Shown: piece after piece, positions 48,901 through 59,320 of the stretch
Layout of the letters: the number at the start of each line of letters is the position of its first letter
Position numbering within the stretch: the stretch's first letter is position 1
Assembly (NCBI GenBank): GCA_002205965.3
Contig: NADL03000519.1
Coordinates: 372,001-436,000, forward strand
DNA: 64,000 nt
Direction of reading: 5' to 3'
Source: Kappaphycus alvarezii
Lineage: Eukaryota > Rhodophyta > Florideophyceae > Gigartinales > Solieriaceae
Made by a program: the position numbers and the translations under genes
The notes under the pieces: generated by a model
Told to the model about the DNA's origin: nothing
What the model saw: only the letters and a program-made list of their open reading frames with translations
Databases searched by the model: none

Positions 48901-49346
48901 TTATTGACTTCAAAAATAGACTGGGTAGACCCGGAGGTCCGATAATAGGCCCACTAGCCCCAGCTGTAATTACCGACGACGACAGTCCATTACAGTGGAC
49001 GAATCATGACAGTACGTGACAGCGAGCGGATTGCTTACTGTCAGCACAGCAGAAGCTGGCGAAGATGCAGATGTAGCGACTGAGCTAAAAGGTTTGCACA
49101 ATATTTGTGCACATCTATCCTCAACACATCCTCCGCACCTCTCCCCTTCGACATCTTCTCTTTTATCCCAAACGCCTGCCCCCTCCCCCATAGAACCACC
49201 CCATTGTTCATCGCCTCTGTACCGCGGCTGCTCACTCCGGCACCACCTCTACTCATTCGAGCTTTATGCGATTTTAAAATTTCTCTACATCTCTGTGCTC
49301 CAAAACAACCTGTGGGACAAGCGCCATAGGCGGACCCATCACAGTC
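48901..49346. other. Intergenic, GC-richer; nothing firm
   Basis: Overlapping frames on both strands reflect base composition rather than one clear gene. Confidence 0.3.
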
Positions 49347-49700
49347 ATGAGCGTTCCTTCCGCTCATGCATTCGCCGCAACGGCGCTGGAAAATTGCACA
49401 GTCGAAGCGTTCACGCCCTTCATCGTGCGAACTGGAATTGCCGATTTCTATTCTGTCGTCGTCTCCGCAGCCCTCGCGACATGCATTGTTGCTGCGCCAA
49501 CTCAGCCGTCCGTTGGAACTATCCTCTACGTGGGCGGTCTCATCCATGCCCCCTTTCTACCTGCATCGCGTCACAGCCTATGCATGCCAACTATCACAAG
49601 CTCATTGGCCATGGCTTTTGACCTGCTCTGCAGTGCCCTTTGCTCATTCATGATCTATTCCTCCAGGCTCTGCAACGAACCAGCACACCGAAACGCCTGA
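49347..49700 (+). CDS. Unidentified hydrophobic 117-residue frame
   Basis: Open from 49347 to a TGA at 49698. Two hydrophobic stretches (VVVSAALATCIVAA and ITSSLAMAFDLLCSALCSFM) could be membrane segments. The region has higher GC than its flanks. Other long frames overlap it (49016-49621 in another plus-strand phase, 49041-49547 on minus), so coding is not proven. No family recognised. Confidence 0.2.
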   Translation: MSVPSAHAFAATALENCTVEAFTPFIVRTGIADFYSVVVSAALATCIVAAPTQPSVGTILYVGGLIHAPFLPASRHSLCMPTITSSLAMAFDLLCSALCSFMIYSSRLCNEPAHRNA

Positions 49701-49859
49701 ATCAGGCCGTAGAAAACACACTCAGGGCTTTGCAACATGTCATTAGTGTCGCATTTGCCAAAGTAAGAGCTTCAGGTGTGAAATTCCGCTGCGATTAGCG
49801 GCACACGCAAGGGTAATACAAGTTAAACACAAGGTGGCAATTCCTGGTAAACCGAGGGT

Positions 49860-50400
49860 AGACGCGTGCGGCATGGTTGGTCGAAAGTATGTAGACGGTG
49901 CGGGGCCACTTTGATAAAAATGTCTGCGTATGGGGCGTGGCGGGTAGAAGGGAGGGGAAAAAGTCTCGTAAAATGCCGTGCGGCAGACGGGAGAGCGGTG
50001 TGTGTTTCGATGTCGTGGAGGTGCAGGACGAGGGGTGGTGGGGTGGCGTGATGGCGCGCCGGGGCGGGGAGTGGTGAGCGTGGGCTGTGTGGATGAGATA
50101 TGTTGCGGAAAGCGAGTTTGTTGGTGGGTGTGGGGGAAATGCATTCAAAGGGTTGCGAGGGTTAATAGAGGCCACGAGTTTGTTGTAAAGACGGTGCGGT
50201 TTGGTCCTCGTGCAGGCGGTGTGGGGAGGGGTGTTCTGTTTGAATAGGGCAGACTCTGTTGAAAGGCTTTTGAGGGAGGGGGCTTTTGTGAGGGCAGTAA
50301 GGAGACGGGAGGGCTTTGGTCACGGAACGCAGCGAGTGGCGTAGTGCGAGGAAAGGCTGAGGAGTGCGTGATTGTCGTCGTGAGTGAGTGTAAGCCAATG
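49860..50400. other. Strongly G-rich (plus strand) stretch
   Basis: About 540 bases with many GGGG and GGTGGGG-type runs and few C runs on the plus strand, for example ACGAGGGGTGGTGGGGTGGC near 50028. Frames on both strands (49743-50144 minus, 49978-50247 plus) follow from the composition. LLREGAFVRAVRRREGFGHG in one phase near 50270 looks protein-like but is isolated. Confidence 0.55.
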
Positions 50401-52660
50401 GGGGGTTTGTTTATTGGAAACGAGCCGAATTTTAGGCAATATTTTCTGTGTTGGCAGTCAGGAGTGTGGGGAAGAGGGACCTTGATATATGTTGTCTGGA
50501 ATAATTATACCGTGTATACAAGTGCTGCAGATATTTAGTCGAACTCCTCGCAAGGTGGTTCTGTGTACGGTATACTACCTTGTCAGGTCCACGCAGTGAA
50601 CGAGGATTGAGAGAAACTGGAGTTGCATTAGGCGACACTGTCACATGTTGGCATGTACGCGATCATTCTCATTTACAAGGTTTCAAACGTCCACTCTCCC
50701 GTGCACTCGCATGCCAACTCTCCACAAGACTAGATTCGTGGACGAGAAGCAAAAACTAACTTGGATCTAAAATAGTAACGATATGCTCTTTATTCAGATG
50801 GTATAGTACAGTACGTAATACAGCACCGTGATCAATGTAATGAGATGACTCAGTTACAAACCATCGGTAAGTGTCAACACACTGACTGCGTTGCTCGGGT
50901 CCGAATACCGCACGCGCCATATTCAAAATCTCGCTCGTGTCGACCAACTTGCCAGGAAAGATCCTTTGAAACCCCACGCTTGCATATCTACAGTCCAGTG
51001 TCATTGCCCATCTAAGTTCCGTTCAATTGGACGGCTCCCTTTGAAAAAGTTATGGGTTATGGATCACAATACAGTATTTTCGCAACAACAGCCACAGCCA
51101 GCCGGGCCTTTCCTGTAACCATGATAACCAGATTTTTTGTTGATTTCTGGCTGGATTCGTTCGCTGAATATCTATAGGAGGGGGATACTGAATTTTCATT
51201 GTGGTAATAACTACACCTCAAAAGAATCCACGCTGTCGTAGCTCCTTGGCCCTTATTTTCAAAGTTCGCGATGGTGGGCAGAGGGTCAACGCTGAAATCG
51301 CCCCTCCCACCTAGTTGGGCCCGCTCTCCGGAATCCACTTTGCGAACAGCACAGTGCTAGGGAGAGGACGGTTTCATGCGCCATGCAATGCATGCTATGT
51401 GCGCAGGCTATAGAGTTTTGAAATTCACGGCTGCCGTAAATCCAGACTCGTATCTCCCTCCAATTGGGCCCTTCATTCAAACTGCCACCTTTTTGTGTGA
51501 AGGTAAAGGCTATATTTGCAGTTTTCATATGAAGGTAAGGGTTTATGTGTTTGGTGGACTGCAACAGCCTTCACAATAAAGGGGGGGGGGAATTTGTGGG
51601 GTGATTTAACGTTTGAGGTATGGTCGGTTCGTCATAAAGTACTGCATAGAATCTTGACGTGGAGAGGAATGTGGGGTGCTTTAATATTTGAAAGGTATGG
51701 TCGGCTGTGGCCCAGAATATCCTACAAGGCGACCGGTAGGACCTCTTAATTTTACCTAAAAAGCCACGATATTGACGTGCAACTCGCAATAATATTTCGG
51801 TACATTATAATGCAAGCTTGTTTCAGTATGATGAGCAGAATTATTCTCATATGCCCTGCCCCACTCATGAGCTTTCAAGAACGCTATGCCTGACAACCCT
51901 GACAATAGAGCCCTCGCCGCCTGTTCGCAAAGAGACAAATAAGTGTTCACCACTCCATGGCTATCAGTTATAGTCTCTTCACTGCCAGAGTTTCGGATAT
52001 CTCTCATTGTGCCTTTTTGGCAAATGACCCTGCTTTCCGCTTTATCTCTTCGTTACACAACGCCCACATCCAAACGCCTCCTGTTCTCAGCCCTCTGAAG
52101 CCTCGCAGTGAAAACACCCCATAATTCCCCTTTCCAAATATTACTTTACCGCAAGTTTTCTCCCTCAGATATTTCCTACTCCTCGTACATTGAAACAAAG
52201 GGAGTAGTTCTCCAGATATTATGAATATGAATATCTGAAGAGATTTTATATGAAGCATTCGTTCAAAATTGAGCCTGACATTGAGATCTTAGCTTCCTCA
52301 TATTGGTATTTTCCTCAACAGATATTTCGTTCGGCACGATAATAGTTGGTAGCAGAGATTCCAAAAATTGTTTACCACATTGATCTTGCAGAACGTTGAT
52401 GTCTCACGGATGAAGCAATCTGTTTCAAAGAGAAGATGCCATGGCATCAGCAGAGGACAGTTTCACCTATGTACCTTACGAAAAACTGCCACTATGCTGT
52501 ATTTGCTCTCAAAATCCCCCGCTCAAACGAAAGGAATCGCATGATTTTCTCCTATTCGTAAACAGTACCACTCCATGAATTCCTTTATCCTTTACCAATT
52601 CGTCACATCGATAAGTAAGTCCTGAAAGCACACTCACTAATTCGCACAAGTCGACGTGCA
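50401..52660. other. Intergenic; one 74-base tandem duplication
   Basis: No supported gene. Bases 51596-51627 and 51670-51702 are direct copies (GTGGGGTGATTTAACGTTTG, then AGGTATGGTCGG). A run of nine or ten G precedes them near 51583. Short AT-rich frames elsewhere were not accepted. Confidence 0.4.
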
Positions 52661-52669
52661 TATATAAAG
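52661..52669 (+). promoter_or_regulatory. TATA box of sulfotransferase gene A
   Basis: TATATAAAG lies 70 bases upstream of the ATG, in a pyrimidine- and A-rich leader. Position and sequence fit a core promoter; inferred only. Confidence 0.5.
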
Positions 52670-52738
52670 TAGGACGTCACCTCGCATCTTCAAAGTTTCA
52701 CGATATCAAACCAACTTTTCTCACAACTTCCAATCAAC

Positions 52739-53596
52739 ATGCCATCGCTCAAGATTCTTTGCTCCTTATTTTTCAGTTCCCTTCTCCTTTTTCACGTTCA
52801 CAACGTCCCCAACCCCACCCCGAGTTTCGATTGGACTGAAAGAACTGTTTCCTCCCACCGCTTCTGTTTTATATACGATCGTCCACCGCGCACTGGTAGT
52901 TCTACTGTGTCAGCGTCCCTTCGCTCCTGCCTCTTACAAAATGGTTTTCAAGAACAGAAACGTCGGAACTTCTCACGAGCAGAGCGTACCTCTCTCGTAT
53001 CAAAGACCCTCGCTTTACCACATGATCGTGTCGCCCTTGTGTCTACTCATGTACACTTCACTCTTCAAGACCTAAAAGACCTTCGGCAAGGTTGCCAGAA
53101 CTTGTTCTACGTGTCTGGTGCCAGTCCCATGCGCTCACGTGTGTGGAGCGCAGTCAAACATTCTTTGGTCGGGCGTAATTTTGATGGGAAGATCACCGGC
53201 GTAGTGTTAAAAGTGGCAAAAGAAATGGTTGTCTCGAACCCCTCTGTAGAACGTTATCTCGAGCAATATCCATACGTGCTGTCCAAAACTTATGGAAAAT
53301 TAGGGCAGGATTGGTGGATTCGACCGGGACAACGTATGGTTCCTGATTATGTAATCACGAAGAGCAAGCTGGAGCAACAGCTGGGTGCCTTGCTAGAACG
53401 GTTGGGATGTGAGCCAACCGCGGTTGAGTCTCTAAACTTGCATCCCGTGCAGGGAGAATCCAAGCCACCCCCGGTACGCGTGTCAGAGGGCGATCGGGTC
53501 TATCGTTGGCTCAGTTATTTGGCACGAGAGCGGAATTCAGACGGTTTGAAGAAACTCGAGGAATTTATGGCTAAGCTTAAGGAGAAAACTGACTGA
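52739..53596 (+). CDS. Sulfotransferase-like type II membrane protein (gene A)
   Basis: Predicted to transfer sulfate from PAPS to a carbohydrate or similar acceptor, probably in the Golgi lumen. 285 residues, no intron. Residues 4-20 are hydrophobic (LKILCSLFFSSLLLF), a signal anchor with a short cytoplasmic tail. CFIYDRPPRTGSST (R48-T56) is the 5'-phosphosulfate-binding loop. YVSGASPMRSRVWSAVKHS (124-142) gives the 3'-phosphate motif Arg134-x7-Ser142. The C-terminal third is charged and helical. The first in-frame ATG is used; it follows a TATA box and an A/C-rich leader. Shorter than many vertebrate Golgi sulfotransferases but complete. Gene B at 61150 is a paralogue with the same motifs. 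The acceptor cannot be told from sequence; algal galactan sulfation is a reasonable guess only. Confidence 0.8.
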   Translation: MPSLKILCSLFFSSLLLFHVHNVPNPTPSFDWTERTVSSHRFCFIYDRPPRTGSSTVSASLRSCLLQNGFQEQKRRNFSRAERTSLVSKTLALPHDRVALVSTHVHFTLQDLKDLRQGCQNLFYVSGASPMRSRVWSAVKHSLVGRNFDGKITGVVLKVAKEMVVSNPSVERYLEQYPYVLSKTYGKLGQDWWIRPGQRMVPDYVITKSKLEQQLGALLERLGCEPTAVESLNLHPVQGESKPPPVRVSEGDRVYRWLSYLARERNSDGLKKLEEFMAKLKEKTD

Positions 53597-53997
53597 GTTT
53601 GGAGGGGTAGGAGTGGCTTTTGTTGTCGATGGCTCTCTCCCAGATTCTTTATGCTCTGGTAATGTTACATTCAGCTACCTTGGAGTCGATACAGGAGGGC
53701 ATGGTGGCACTGAAGTGATACTGGTAGTAAGGTGTGACATCTTGACTCCTAATTGGGGTTAGTCGCGGGCCTGTTATCGTCTAGTCTGGAGATTACGTCA
53801 TTTGAATGGGCTACTCGATCTTGCTCAAACTTAGGATTGAGTATGACGCAGCCCTCAACTTCCGAGTGCTGGACCATGCCCAAAAGTCTACAAACAGAAT
53901 ACCGAGTTTTAAAATAAATAGTATCTTGCAAGCTGAAGTGAAAAACATGGCCTTTGCGTTCCTGCATACTGAGCCCAACAGCTGAAAGAGAGTAGGG
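53597..53997. other. 3' flank of gene A
   Basis: Non-coding as far as can be seen. No poly(A) signal was fixed with confidence. Confidence 0.35.
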
Positions 53998-54110
53998 TTG
54001 AAACAGACCTGTCCCATCCATACTGCGGTCACGAGGGCATTGGAGAGCTTCTCGAGAGCCAAAATGGTCCTCATGCATAGACACGCAGCGCAAGCTGTAC
54101 TGTCTAATGC
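53998..54110 (+). pseudogene. LINE-like remnant: RHAA domain (+), cut by an inverted copy
   Basis: Plus strand reads HTAVTRALESFSRAKMVLMH, then RHAAQAVLSNA, homologous to the minus-strand peptides at 6394 and 60060. It stops abruptly at 54111, where a minus-oriented terminal box starts. So two truncated copies lie tail to tail here. Confidence 0.5.
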
Positions 54111-54147
54111 GGGGGGAAGGTTTGGGTGTTTTACTCTTGGAAGATAT
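54111..54147 (-). repeat. Terminal box, split by the Ty3 insertion (left part)
   Basis: GGGGGGAAGGTTTGGGTGTT, then TTACTCTTGGAAGATAT. It continues after the retrotransposon as ATCCGATCTATCCC at 59973-59986. The uninterrupted version is at 48613-48662. Confidence 0.85.
54143..54147. repeat. Target-site duplication, left copy (GATAT)
   Basis: GATAT precedes the 5' LTR and recurs directly after the 3' LTR (59968-59972). The uninterrupted box copies have GATAT once. Confidence 0.9.
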
Positions 54148-54174
54148 TGATATAATGAAAATTGTAGATATTCC

Positions 54175-54284
54175 TTGGCATGCTGCGCTGGCTGATTTGG
54201 CATGCTGCGCTGGCCGAGTTGGCATGCTGCGCTGGCCGAGTTGGCATGCTGTGCTGGCTGAGTTGGCATGCTGCGCTGGCTGAG
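54175..54284 (+). repeat. Five tandem 22-bp units in the Ty3 LTR U3
   Basis: TTGGCATGCTGCGCTGGCYG plus two more bases, repeated five times with minor changes; the same array is at 59361-59470. Fewer and decayed units remain in the solo LTRs near 2950 and 6060-6110. Their place upstream of the TATA box suggests an enhancer-like array. Confidence 0.9.
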
Positions 54285-54410
54285 CTGTCACTGTACTTAC
54301 AATTATATTTTTAATTAGTTTTAGAGGGATGCTTTGCACTGTACTGTGGCGGTGCAGATTTGGCACATAGGTACTGTATAGGTGCTACAGAATGTGAGGG
54401 TTGAAAACTC

Positions 54411-54419
54411 TATATAAGG
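54411..54419 (+). promoter_or_regulatory. TATA box in Ty3 LTR
   Basis: TATATAAGG after GAAAACTC; identical copy at 59597 in the 3' LTR. Probable U3 promoter of the element. Confidence 0.7.
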
Positions 54420-54783
54420 GGCTGTTTGCATGAAATGGCAGGACTACTTGGGAGCCAGCATACCCGAGCGGGGCGCTCAACAAGTTAAGTCAAACGCAAA
54501 GCATAAAGGAAGTTGGCAGACAACTTCAAGCCAAGTTCCGAGTAGTAGGAAGTTGAAAGTCAACTTCAGACCCAAGAAAACTTTTTCTTACGCTAGTCGC
54601 AGAGCGTCGGTGGTAGACCCTGCCCCTTTTATACTTGCTTGTAGCTTCCTCAACTCTCTTCTATATACACTCCCTTTTGTTCGTTCAACAATACCACGAC
54701 AGCACTTTTGTCGCTCGCAACACCTCCTTCTCAGGGTAATTGGTTCTGAGGATCTCTTCTCCCAACAATTTACCCCTATCATT

Positions 54784-54801
54784 TGGTACTCTTGTGGAGG
54801 A
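54784..54801 (+). other. Candidate primer binding site, Ty3
   Basis: TGGTACTCTTGTGGAGGA starts two bases after the 5' LTR. The old element has TGGTACTCTTTT at the same position (after 23893), so the start is conserved. The matching tRNA was not identified. Confidence 0.55.
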
Positions 54802-54869
54802 GATTGCACCCGAGGTATTCGAGTTGAGTAGTACTAAGGGACAATTCGGGGGGATTTTTTTCTGTAATC

Positions 54870-55475
54870 ATGGATCTCAACGCTGCTCGTATAACGTTCA
54901 CAGGCGGCAAGACTGAAGACGTTGAGGAGTTTCTTTACACATATGTCAACGTTGTGATGCGAGAGAAGGGCGATGAAGAGAAGGCGGCAAGTATCTTCGC
55001 CTATCTTCATGGTGACGCAAAGCACAAATATAAGTCCAAGTTTATCGACGGGTGGTCTCTTAACGGGAATGGGCGTAACTTCGGTGAGGTATGTGAGTGG
55101 CTTGTGAAAGAGTATGCTAAGGAGGTAGAACCAGATGAGATGATTCGTACTGCCATAGAGGCCCGGCTCAACTTCGACGATTTGTTAAGCTCATTGGTGT
55201 ACTTGTGTGATCTTTATGAAAAGGCTGGGTTCAACGCCCAAGCCAAGTACGGAATGCTGCGTAAGGCGGCTATGGGGGATAAGCGGCTCTCCGATTTCCT
55301 CCTTATCAAGGGCCCTCACACTTTTGATGAACTGAAGGGTACCATAGTAGAATTTGTCAAAAATTCGGAGACGTTTCAGTCACTGAGTGAGGTACCGAGG
55401 GAAACCCGCACATCGATGCTATCGTACATCCTGAAAAGAATTATCAAAGGCCGGCTACTAGTGCAGCGGCATTAG
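54870..55475 (+). CDS. Ty3 gag, matrix/capsid part
   Basis: 201 codons from ATG to TAG. Begins MDLNAARITFTGGKTEDVEE and is rich in charged helices (EVCEWLVKEYAKEVEPDEMI, then RTAIEARLNFDD). It corresponds to the retrotransposon capsid domain that packages element RNA in the cytoplasm. The frame ends just before the zinc-knuckle frame at 55502, which is in another phase, so gag here lacks its nucleocapsid. The old element has the same N-terminus at 23987. Confidence 0.8.
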   Translation: MDLNAARITFTGGKTEDVEEFLYTYVNVVMREKGDEEKAASIFAYLHGDAKHKYKSKFIDGWSLNGNGRNFGEVCEWLVKEYAKEVEPDEMIRTAIEARLNFDDLLSSLVYLCDLYEKAGFNAQAKYGMLRKAAMGDKRLSDFLLIKGPHTFDELKGTIVEFVKNSETFQSLSEVPRETRTSMLSYILKRIIKGRLLVQRH

Positions 55476-55501
55476 AATCTGTCAGGAGCGATGTCAAAAA
55501 C

Positions 55502-55795
55502 TTGGAAGAAAGGTTGGAAACCCGATTCGATAATCGACTTGACATGATAACCTCGCAGTTGGAAAGCCTTACTCTTACCATTAAGAAGAACCAGTCTGGG
55601 GCCCCTAAGGCCGCAGAAGTCTGTTCTTACTGTCACAAGCCTGGACACTTTGCAAACAGGTGTCCTGATAATCCACATAGAAACACTCGTTGTGCAAAGT
55701 GCGGTCGATATGGGCATCATGAAAGTAACTGCTGGTCTAAAGACAACAAAGAGCAAATTTATCGGAAGCAAGGAGTGAGTCAGGACCAGAGGTGA
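55502..55795 (+). pseudogene. Ty3 nucleocapsid with two zinc knuckles
   Basis: Frame of 97 codons containing CSYCHKPGHFANRC and CAKCGRYGHHESNC, two exact CX2CX4HX4C knuckles (first Cys at 55622). They bind element RNA. It follows a coiled-coil-like segment (ERLETRFDNRLDMITSQLES). Separated from the capsid part by a frame change at about 55476-55500, so it cannot be made as one protein from this copy. Confidence 0.85.
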
Positions 55796-56645
55796 AAATC
55801 TTACAAAATAGAAGGGATCAAAGGTTGACGGATGCCGGTAACGTATCCATCGCTGAAGAGATTAGTCAAGTCAATGTGACAAAAAGGGATGGGGAAGGGA
55901 ACATTTTATCGAAGAAACCTAGGCTAGAGTATGGAATGCTGGAGCATATCCCAGCACCTGTACCTCCTCGAACCAAGAGGTCTGATCAAGTTGTTCCAGG
56001 AGTGGGAGTCACTCCGGCCAAGAAGACGAAAAAGAGTAAGAAAGTTAAGAGTATCTCTAAGGACGTACTAGAGTATGTGAAGAGGTACAATTTGGTGGCT
56101 GAGCTTGCATCGGCCCCAACTGGGATAACGTTTGGTCAACTTTTGAGGGGCGACGCAGAGGATGCGAGAAAAGAACTCAAAAAAATTATCAGGTCTACTA
56201 AGTCCGCTAAGGGTAAGAAACTGTTTCTTCAATCGGCCTCGACAGCACCAAGACGTCTTAAGCTGGTACCAGTCAAAGTATTGGGTATGAAAACCCAAGC
56301 TCTCTTCGATTCGGGTGCTGTTCCAAACCTCATTTCAGAAACTTGGTGACAGATCTAGGTCTCGAAATTACTCCAACGACTCGAAAAATAACTGTAGCGG
56401 ATGGAACCGTCTCAAAATGCATGGGCACTGTTGACAAGGTTTCCGTGTTCTTTGGGGACTCTAAAGTTGATGTAGACTTTCTTGTCATGCCGGATCTCCC
56501 TTTCGATGCAATCATTGGCTGCCCCACAATGGAAAGACTAGGAACATGCATTGACTTGGGCAACCAAATGGTTTCAGTTAATATTGACGGCAGAACCGTG
56601 AAGATGCCCCTGGATTTCGACAAAAGCACGCATCCTGAGATTTAA
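55792..56645 (+). pseudogene. Ty3 aspartic protease region, split by a frameshift
   Basis: Frame 55792-56349 ends with the active site ALFDSGAVPNLIS (Asp-Ser-Gly at 56308-56316). The next phase (56343-56645) continues the retropepsin fold with GLEITPTTRKITVADG, VFFGDSKVDVDFLVM and the FDAIIGCPTMERLG segment. A basic stretch (PAKKTKKSKKVKS) lies upstream. The protease cuts Gag-Pol. The indel near 56345 disables it. Start codon uncertain, since pol is normally reached by frameshifting from gag. Confidence 0.8.
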
Positions 56646-56871
56646 AAGAAACGGACAGTGAAGATTTCACTTCTAGCTATGACAGCGAAGATTCGGAACC
56701 AACTAACACTTTCGGAAGTGGAAAAGGGTACCCTCGGGGGTTAATGAACATGGCATGGGACGATTATGATTCCGGGTTTGAAACAGATGACGACTGGAAT
56801 TCTAGGATAAGTTTGAAACCCGAATGTGTTTCTTTTTGCGATGATATCGAATCAAAGGACAGAATTCGAGC

Positions 56872-57806
56872 ATGAAAGAAGATTACCTTTGCAAAGAAAA
56901 TAAGAATACGTCGAATTCCATATATGAAGATGTGAGCACGACGGAAGAGGTCCTTCAAAATATTGAGGTTGAGGATCAAGAAGAAAAAGGGCGCCAAATG
57001 GCAGAAATCCAAGGAAAAGTGCAGCACCTTCCCGCCCCCGCCTCACTGAAAATATCCGACATGTTAACATCTTCAGAAGTAATTGCATGGAGCGTTTCAG
57101 ATTTGAGACAAGCAAGTGTACCGGTTACTCACTCGTTCGAACTTACCGACACTCAACCGATTTACCACAAGCCTAGACGTCAACCGCCAAAATATGACCA
57201 ATTTATCTCAGAAAATGTTACAAGTATGCTGAAAAATGATATTATTCGACCAGTTTCATCCCCATGGTCGTTTCCAGTTGTGGTCGCACCAAAGAAGGAT
57301 GGAAAGCTGCGTTTTTGCGTCGATTACCGACAACTGAACCAGAGAATGATACCCGATCGATTTCCGATTCCGAACATGGAGGAGATCCTCGAGGACCTGA
57401 AGGACGGGAGATATTTCACCTCAATTGACCTTTACACTGGCTATTGGCAGATTCCATTGGATGAAAAATGTAAGGAAAAAACAACCTTTACCAGCAAAGC
57501 CGGTACGTTCAGGTTCGAAGTGATGCCTTTTGGTCTCATGAATGCACCAGCTAATTCCAAAGAATGATGAACGAGGTTTTGAAAGGACTTCCATTCGCAA
57601 GAGTCTATATCGATGATGTCGTCATATTCTCAGAAACATTGGATCAGCACATCTCGCACGTCAAGACAGTTGTGGAGAGGATATCGGAGTATAGCTTGAA
57701 AATTAAGTTGAGCAAATGCTTCTTTGCGAAAACTCTATCCAATTACTCGGTCATATCGTCGACCAAGAGGGAATTAGAGTGGATCCAGAGAAAACGAAAA
57801 AAATAA
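56872..57806 (+). pseudogene. Ty3 reverse transcriptase, split by a frameshift
   Basis: 56872-57567 contains PVSSPWSFPVVVAPKKDGKL, RFCVDYRQLNQ, IPNMEEILEDL, TSIDLYTGYWQIPL and FRFEVMPFGLMNAPA, the Ty3 RT fingers and palm. After a one-base shift 57564-57806 gives MNEVLKGLPFARVYIDDVVI, with the catalytic YIDD at 57606-57617. A second shift near 57720 leads to RNase H. All RT blocks are present and in order; the frame breaks prevent a functional enzyme. Confidence 0.92.
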
Positions 57807-58242
57807 AGTTGGCACCAAGGCCCGCTTCAAAGACGGAGGTCCGAAGCTTCTTAGGACTGGCCTCATATTACAGAAGATTTATCAAAGATTTCGCCAAGAC
57901 TGCAGCACCGTTACATGCCAGCACTACGAAGAACGGAAAATTTCACTGGAACAAGGAAATGGAAACTGCATTTAGGAGCTTAAAGATAAGCTATGTGTCC
58001 CCCAGTTCTCATGTACCCAGATTTCAAGAGACCATTCGTTGTGGAGACAGATGCCTCAGAACGGCTTTGGGTGCCGTTTTGTCCCAAAAAGATGAAAACG
58101 GAAGACTACACCCTGTTCAATTCGCAAGCCGAACTCTGAATGATGCGGAAAGAGATACTCAGTCTGCGAGAAAGAAGCGCTAGCTGTTGTCTTCGCGCTG
58201 AAAAAGTTTCGCGTATACCTTTTATCACTCGAGAAATTTGTC
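57716..58242 (+). pseudogene. Ty3 RNase H region, frames mixed
   Basis: LGHIVDQEGIRVDPEKTKKI and VRSFLGLASYYRRFIKDFAK (RT connection) are followed by the RNase H start. Its first Asp is readable only in another phase (VVETDAS near 58040). Then GAVLSQKDENGRLHPVQFAS and, shifted, YSVCEKEALAVVFAL near 58165. Three frame changes in about 200 bases. Confidence 0.85.
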
Positions 58243-59215
58243 TTGATAACTGATCACCAGGCACTTAAAACAGCATTCCAAAAGAAGGATGTACATCACC
58301 GCTTGGCCCGATGGCTCGACATTTTCGCAGAATATCGGTTTGAAATTGTGTATAGACCCGGACGCAATAATCAGCCTGCCGATTACCTATCCCGCTTGAG
58401 GGACGCACTGATTCCAAATGAAAAAGCTTCGGAGGACATCGTCGGAGTCGCCGAGTTGCAGTTGCCGAACGATAACGAGTACGAAGCTAATATTCACGGA
58501 CTGATCAAATTCCTCGATGGACTAGAAATGAGAAAGGTTGATCTTGAACACCGAAATTGGGTACGCAGGAATCAAAAGGCTTTTACATTGTGGAATGGGA
58601 AACTTTTCCGGCACACTAAAGCCGGTCCCCGACTAGTGGCCCCTTTGAAAGAAAGAATGAAGATCTTGAGGACTTTCCATGATGAGCTAGGGCATTGGGA
58701 TCCCGAAACAACCAAAAAATTCGTAACTGAGAGATTCTGGTGGCCCGGTATCCATAAGGACGTCTACAATTTCGTGAAAAGCTGCGACAACTGCCAAAAA
58801 TTCACTCCAATACGAAAGTATAAGACAACTCTAAGTTTTCCAGTTTCGGGTCTCTTTGAAACCTTCTCAATTGACTTCGCGGGCCCGTTCAAGGAAACTT
58901 CTCCGGAAACAAATATCTCCTTATAGCGGAAAACATCTAATTGGATGGCCAATAGCAGTTGCAGGTGAGGAGACCAATGCTGAAGTGGTCCTGAGATTCA
59001 TCGAAAAAGAAATAATTGAACCGTTGGTCTTCCAAAAAGGATAATCTCGGATAACGCCCTTTGTTTTACTGCAACTTCACTGCTTCGAGTTTTGAAGGAG
59101 AAAGGGATTCAGCTGAAGACAGTTCTCGACTACGCTCTTATGTCAAACGGAAAAGCCAAAAAGATGATTGGAACTATCAAACGCCCACCTACTTTTTGGA
59201 ATATTTTATAGGTAA
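58243..59215 (+). pseudogene. Ty3 integrase, frameshifted, catalytic Glu replaced, C-terminus missing
   Basis: The frame starts in RNase H (TDHQALKTAF, RPGRNNQPADYLSRL) and continues with the HHCC finger: His 58678 and 58693, Cys 58783 and 58792 (HX4HX29CX2C). First catalytic Asp at 58873 (FSIDFAGPF). A frame break follows near 58920. The second Asp is at 59050 (SDNAL). Exactly 35 residues later the codon is AAA (59158-59160), Lys instead of Glu (GKAKKMIG). Sequence stops resembling integrase about 59200. The C-terminal region seen in the old element at 28214-28672 is absent. Confidence 0.92.
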
Positions 59216-59320
59216 TCAACTGAATCCCTATTCGTTTGAAAGGCCTCATGTTTTAACAATAAGGCAAATTACATTAATAAAAACAGAAGAAGAATGATGA
59301 CGAGTCGGGACGTTCGCCTT

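Larger units (their letters stand above)
54148..54781 (+). repeat. 5' LTR, Ty3 element
   Basis: 634 bases, TGATA...TATCA. Five 22-base units at 54175-54284 and a TATA box at 54411. Related degenerate LTRs lie at 2936, 5311, 23350 and 63590. Confidence 0.97.

Noticed and set aside
49041..50175. Long minus- and plus-strand frames such as 49041-49547 and 49743-50144
   Set aside because: Overlapping frames on both strands follow from the skewed composition; low-complexity Pro/Thr/His or Gly/Arg peptides without domains.
53749..54366. Minus-strand frames with repeated QPAQHANSAS-like peptides (also 59246-59552)
   Set aside because: They are translations of the five 22-bp units of the Ty3 LTR and appear identically in both LTRs; no independent sign of coding.
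54870..59215. Programmed frameshifting or introns as an explanation for all frame changes in the Ty3 element
   Set aside because: One gag-pol shift would be normal, but changes occur inside protease, RT, RNase H and integrase domains, several within 200 bases.
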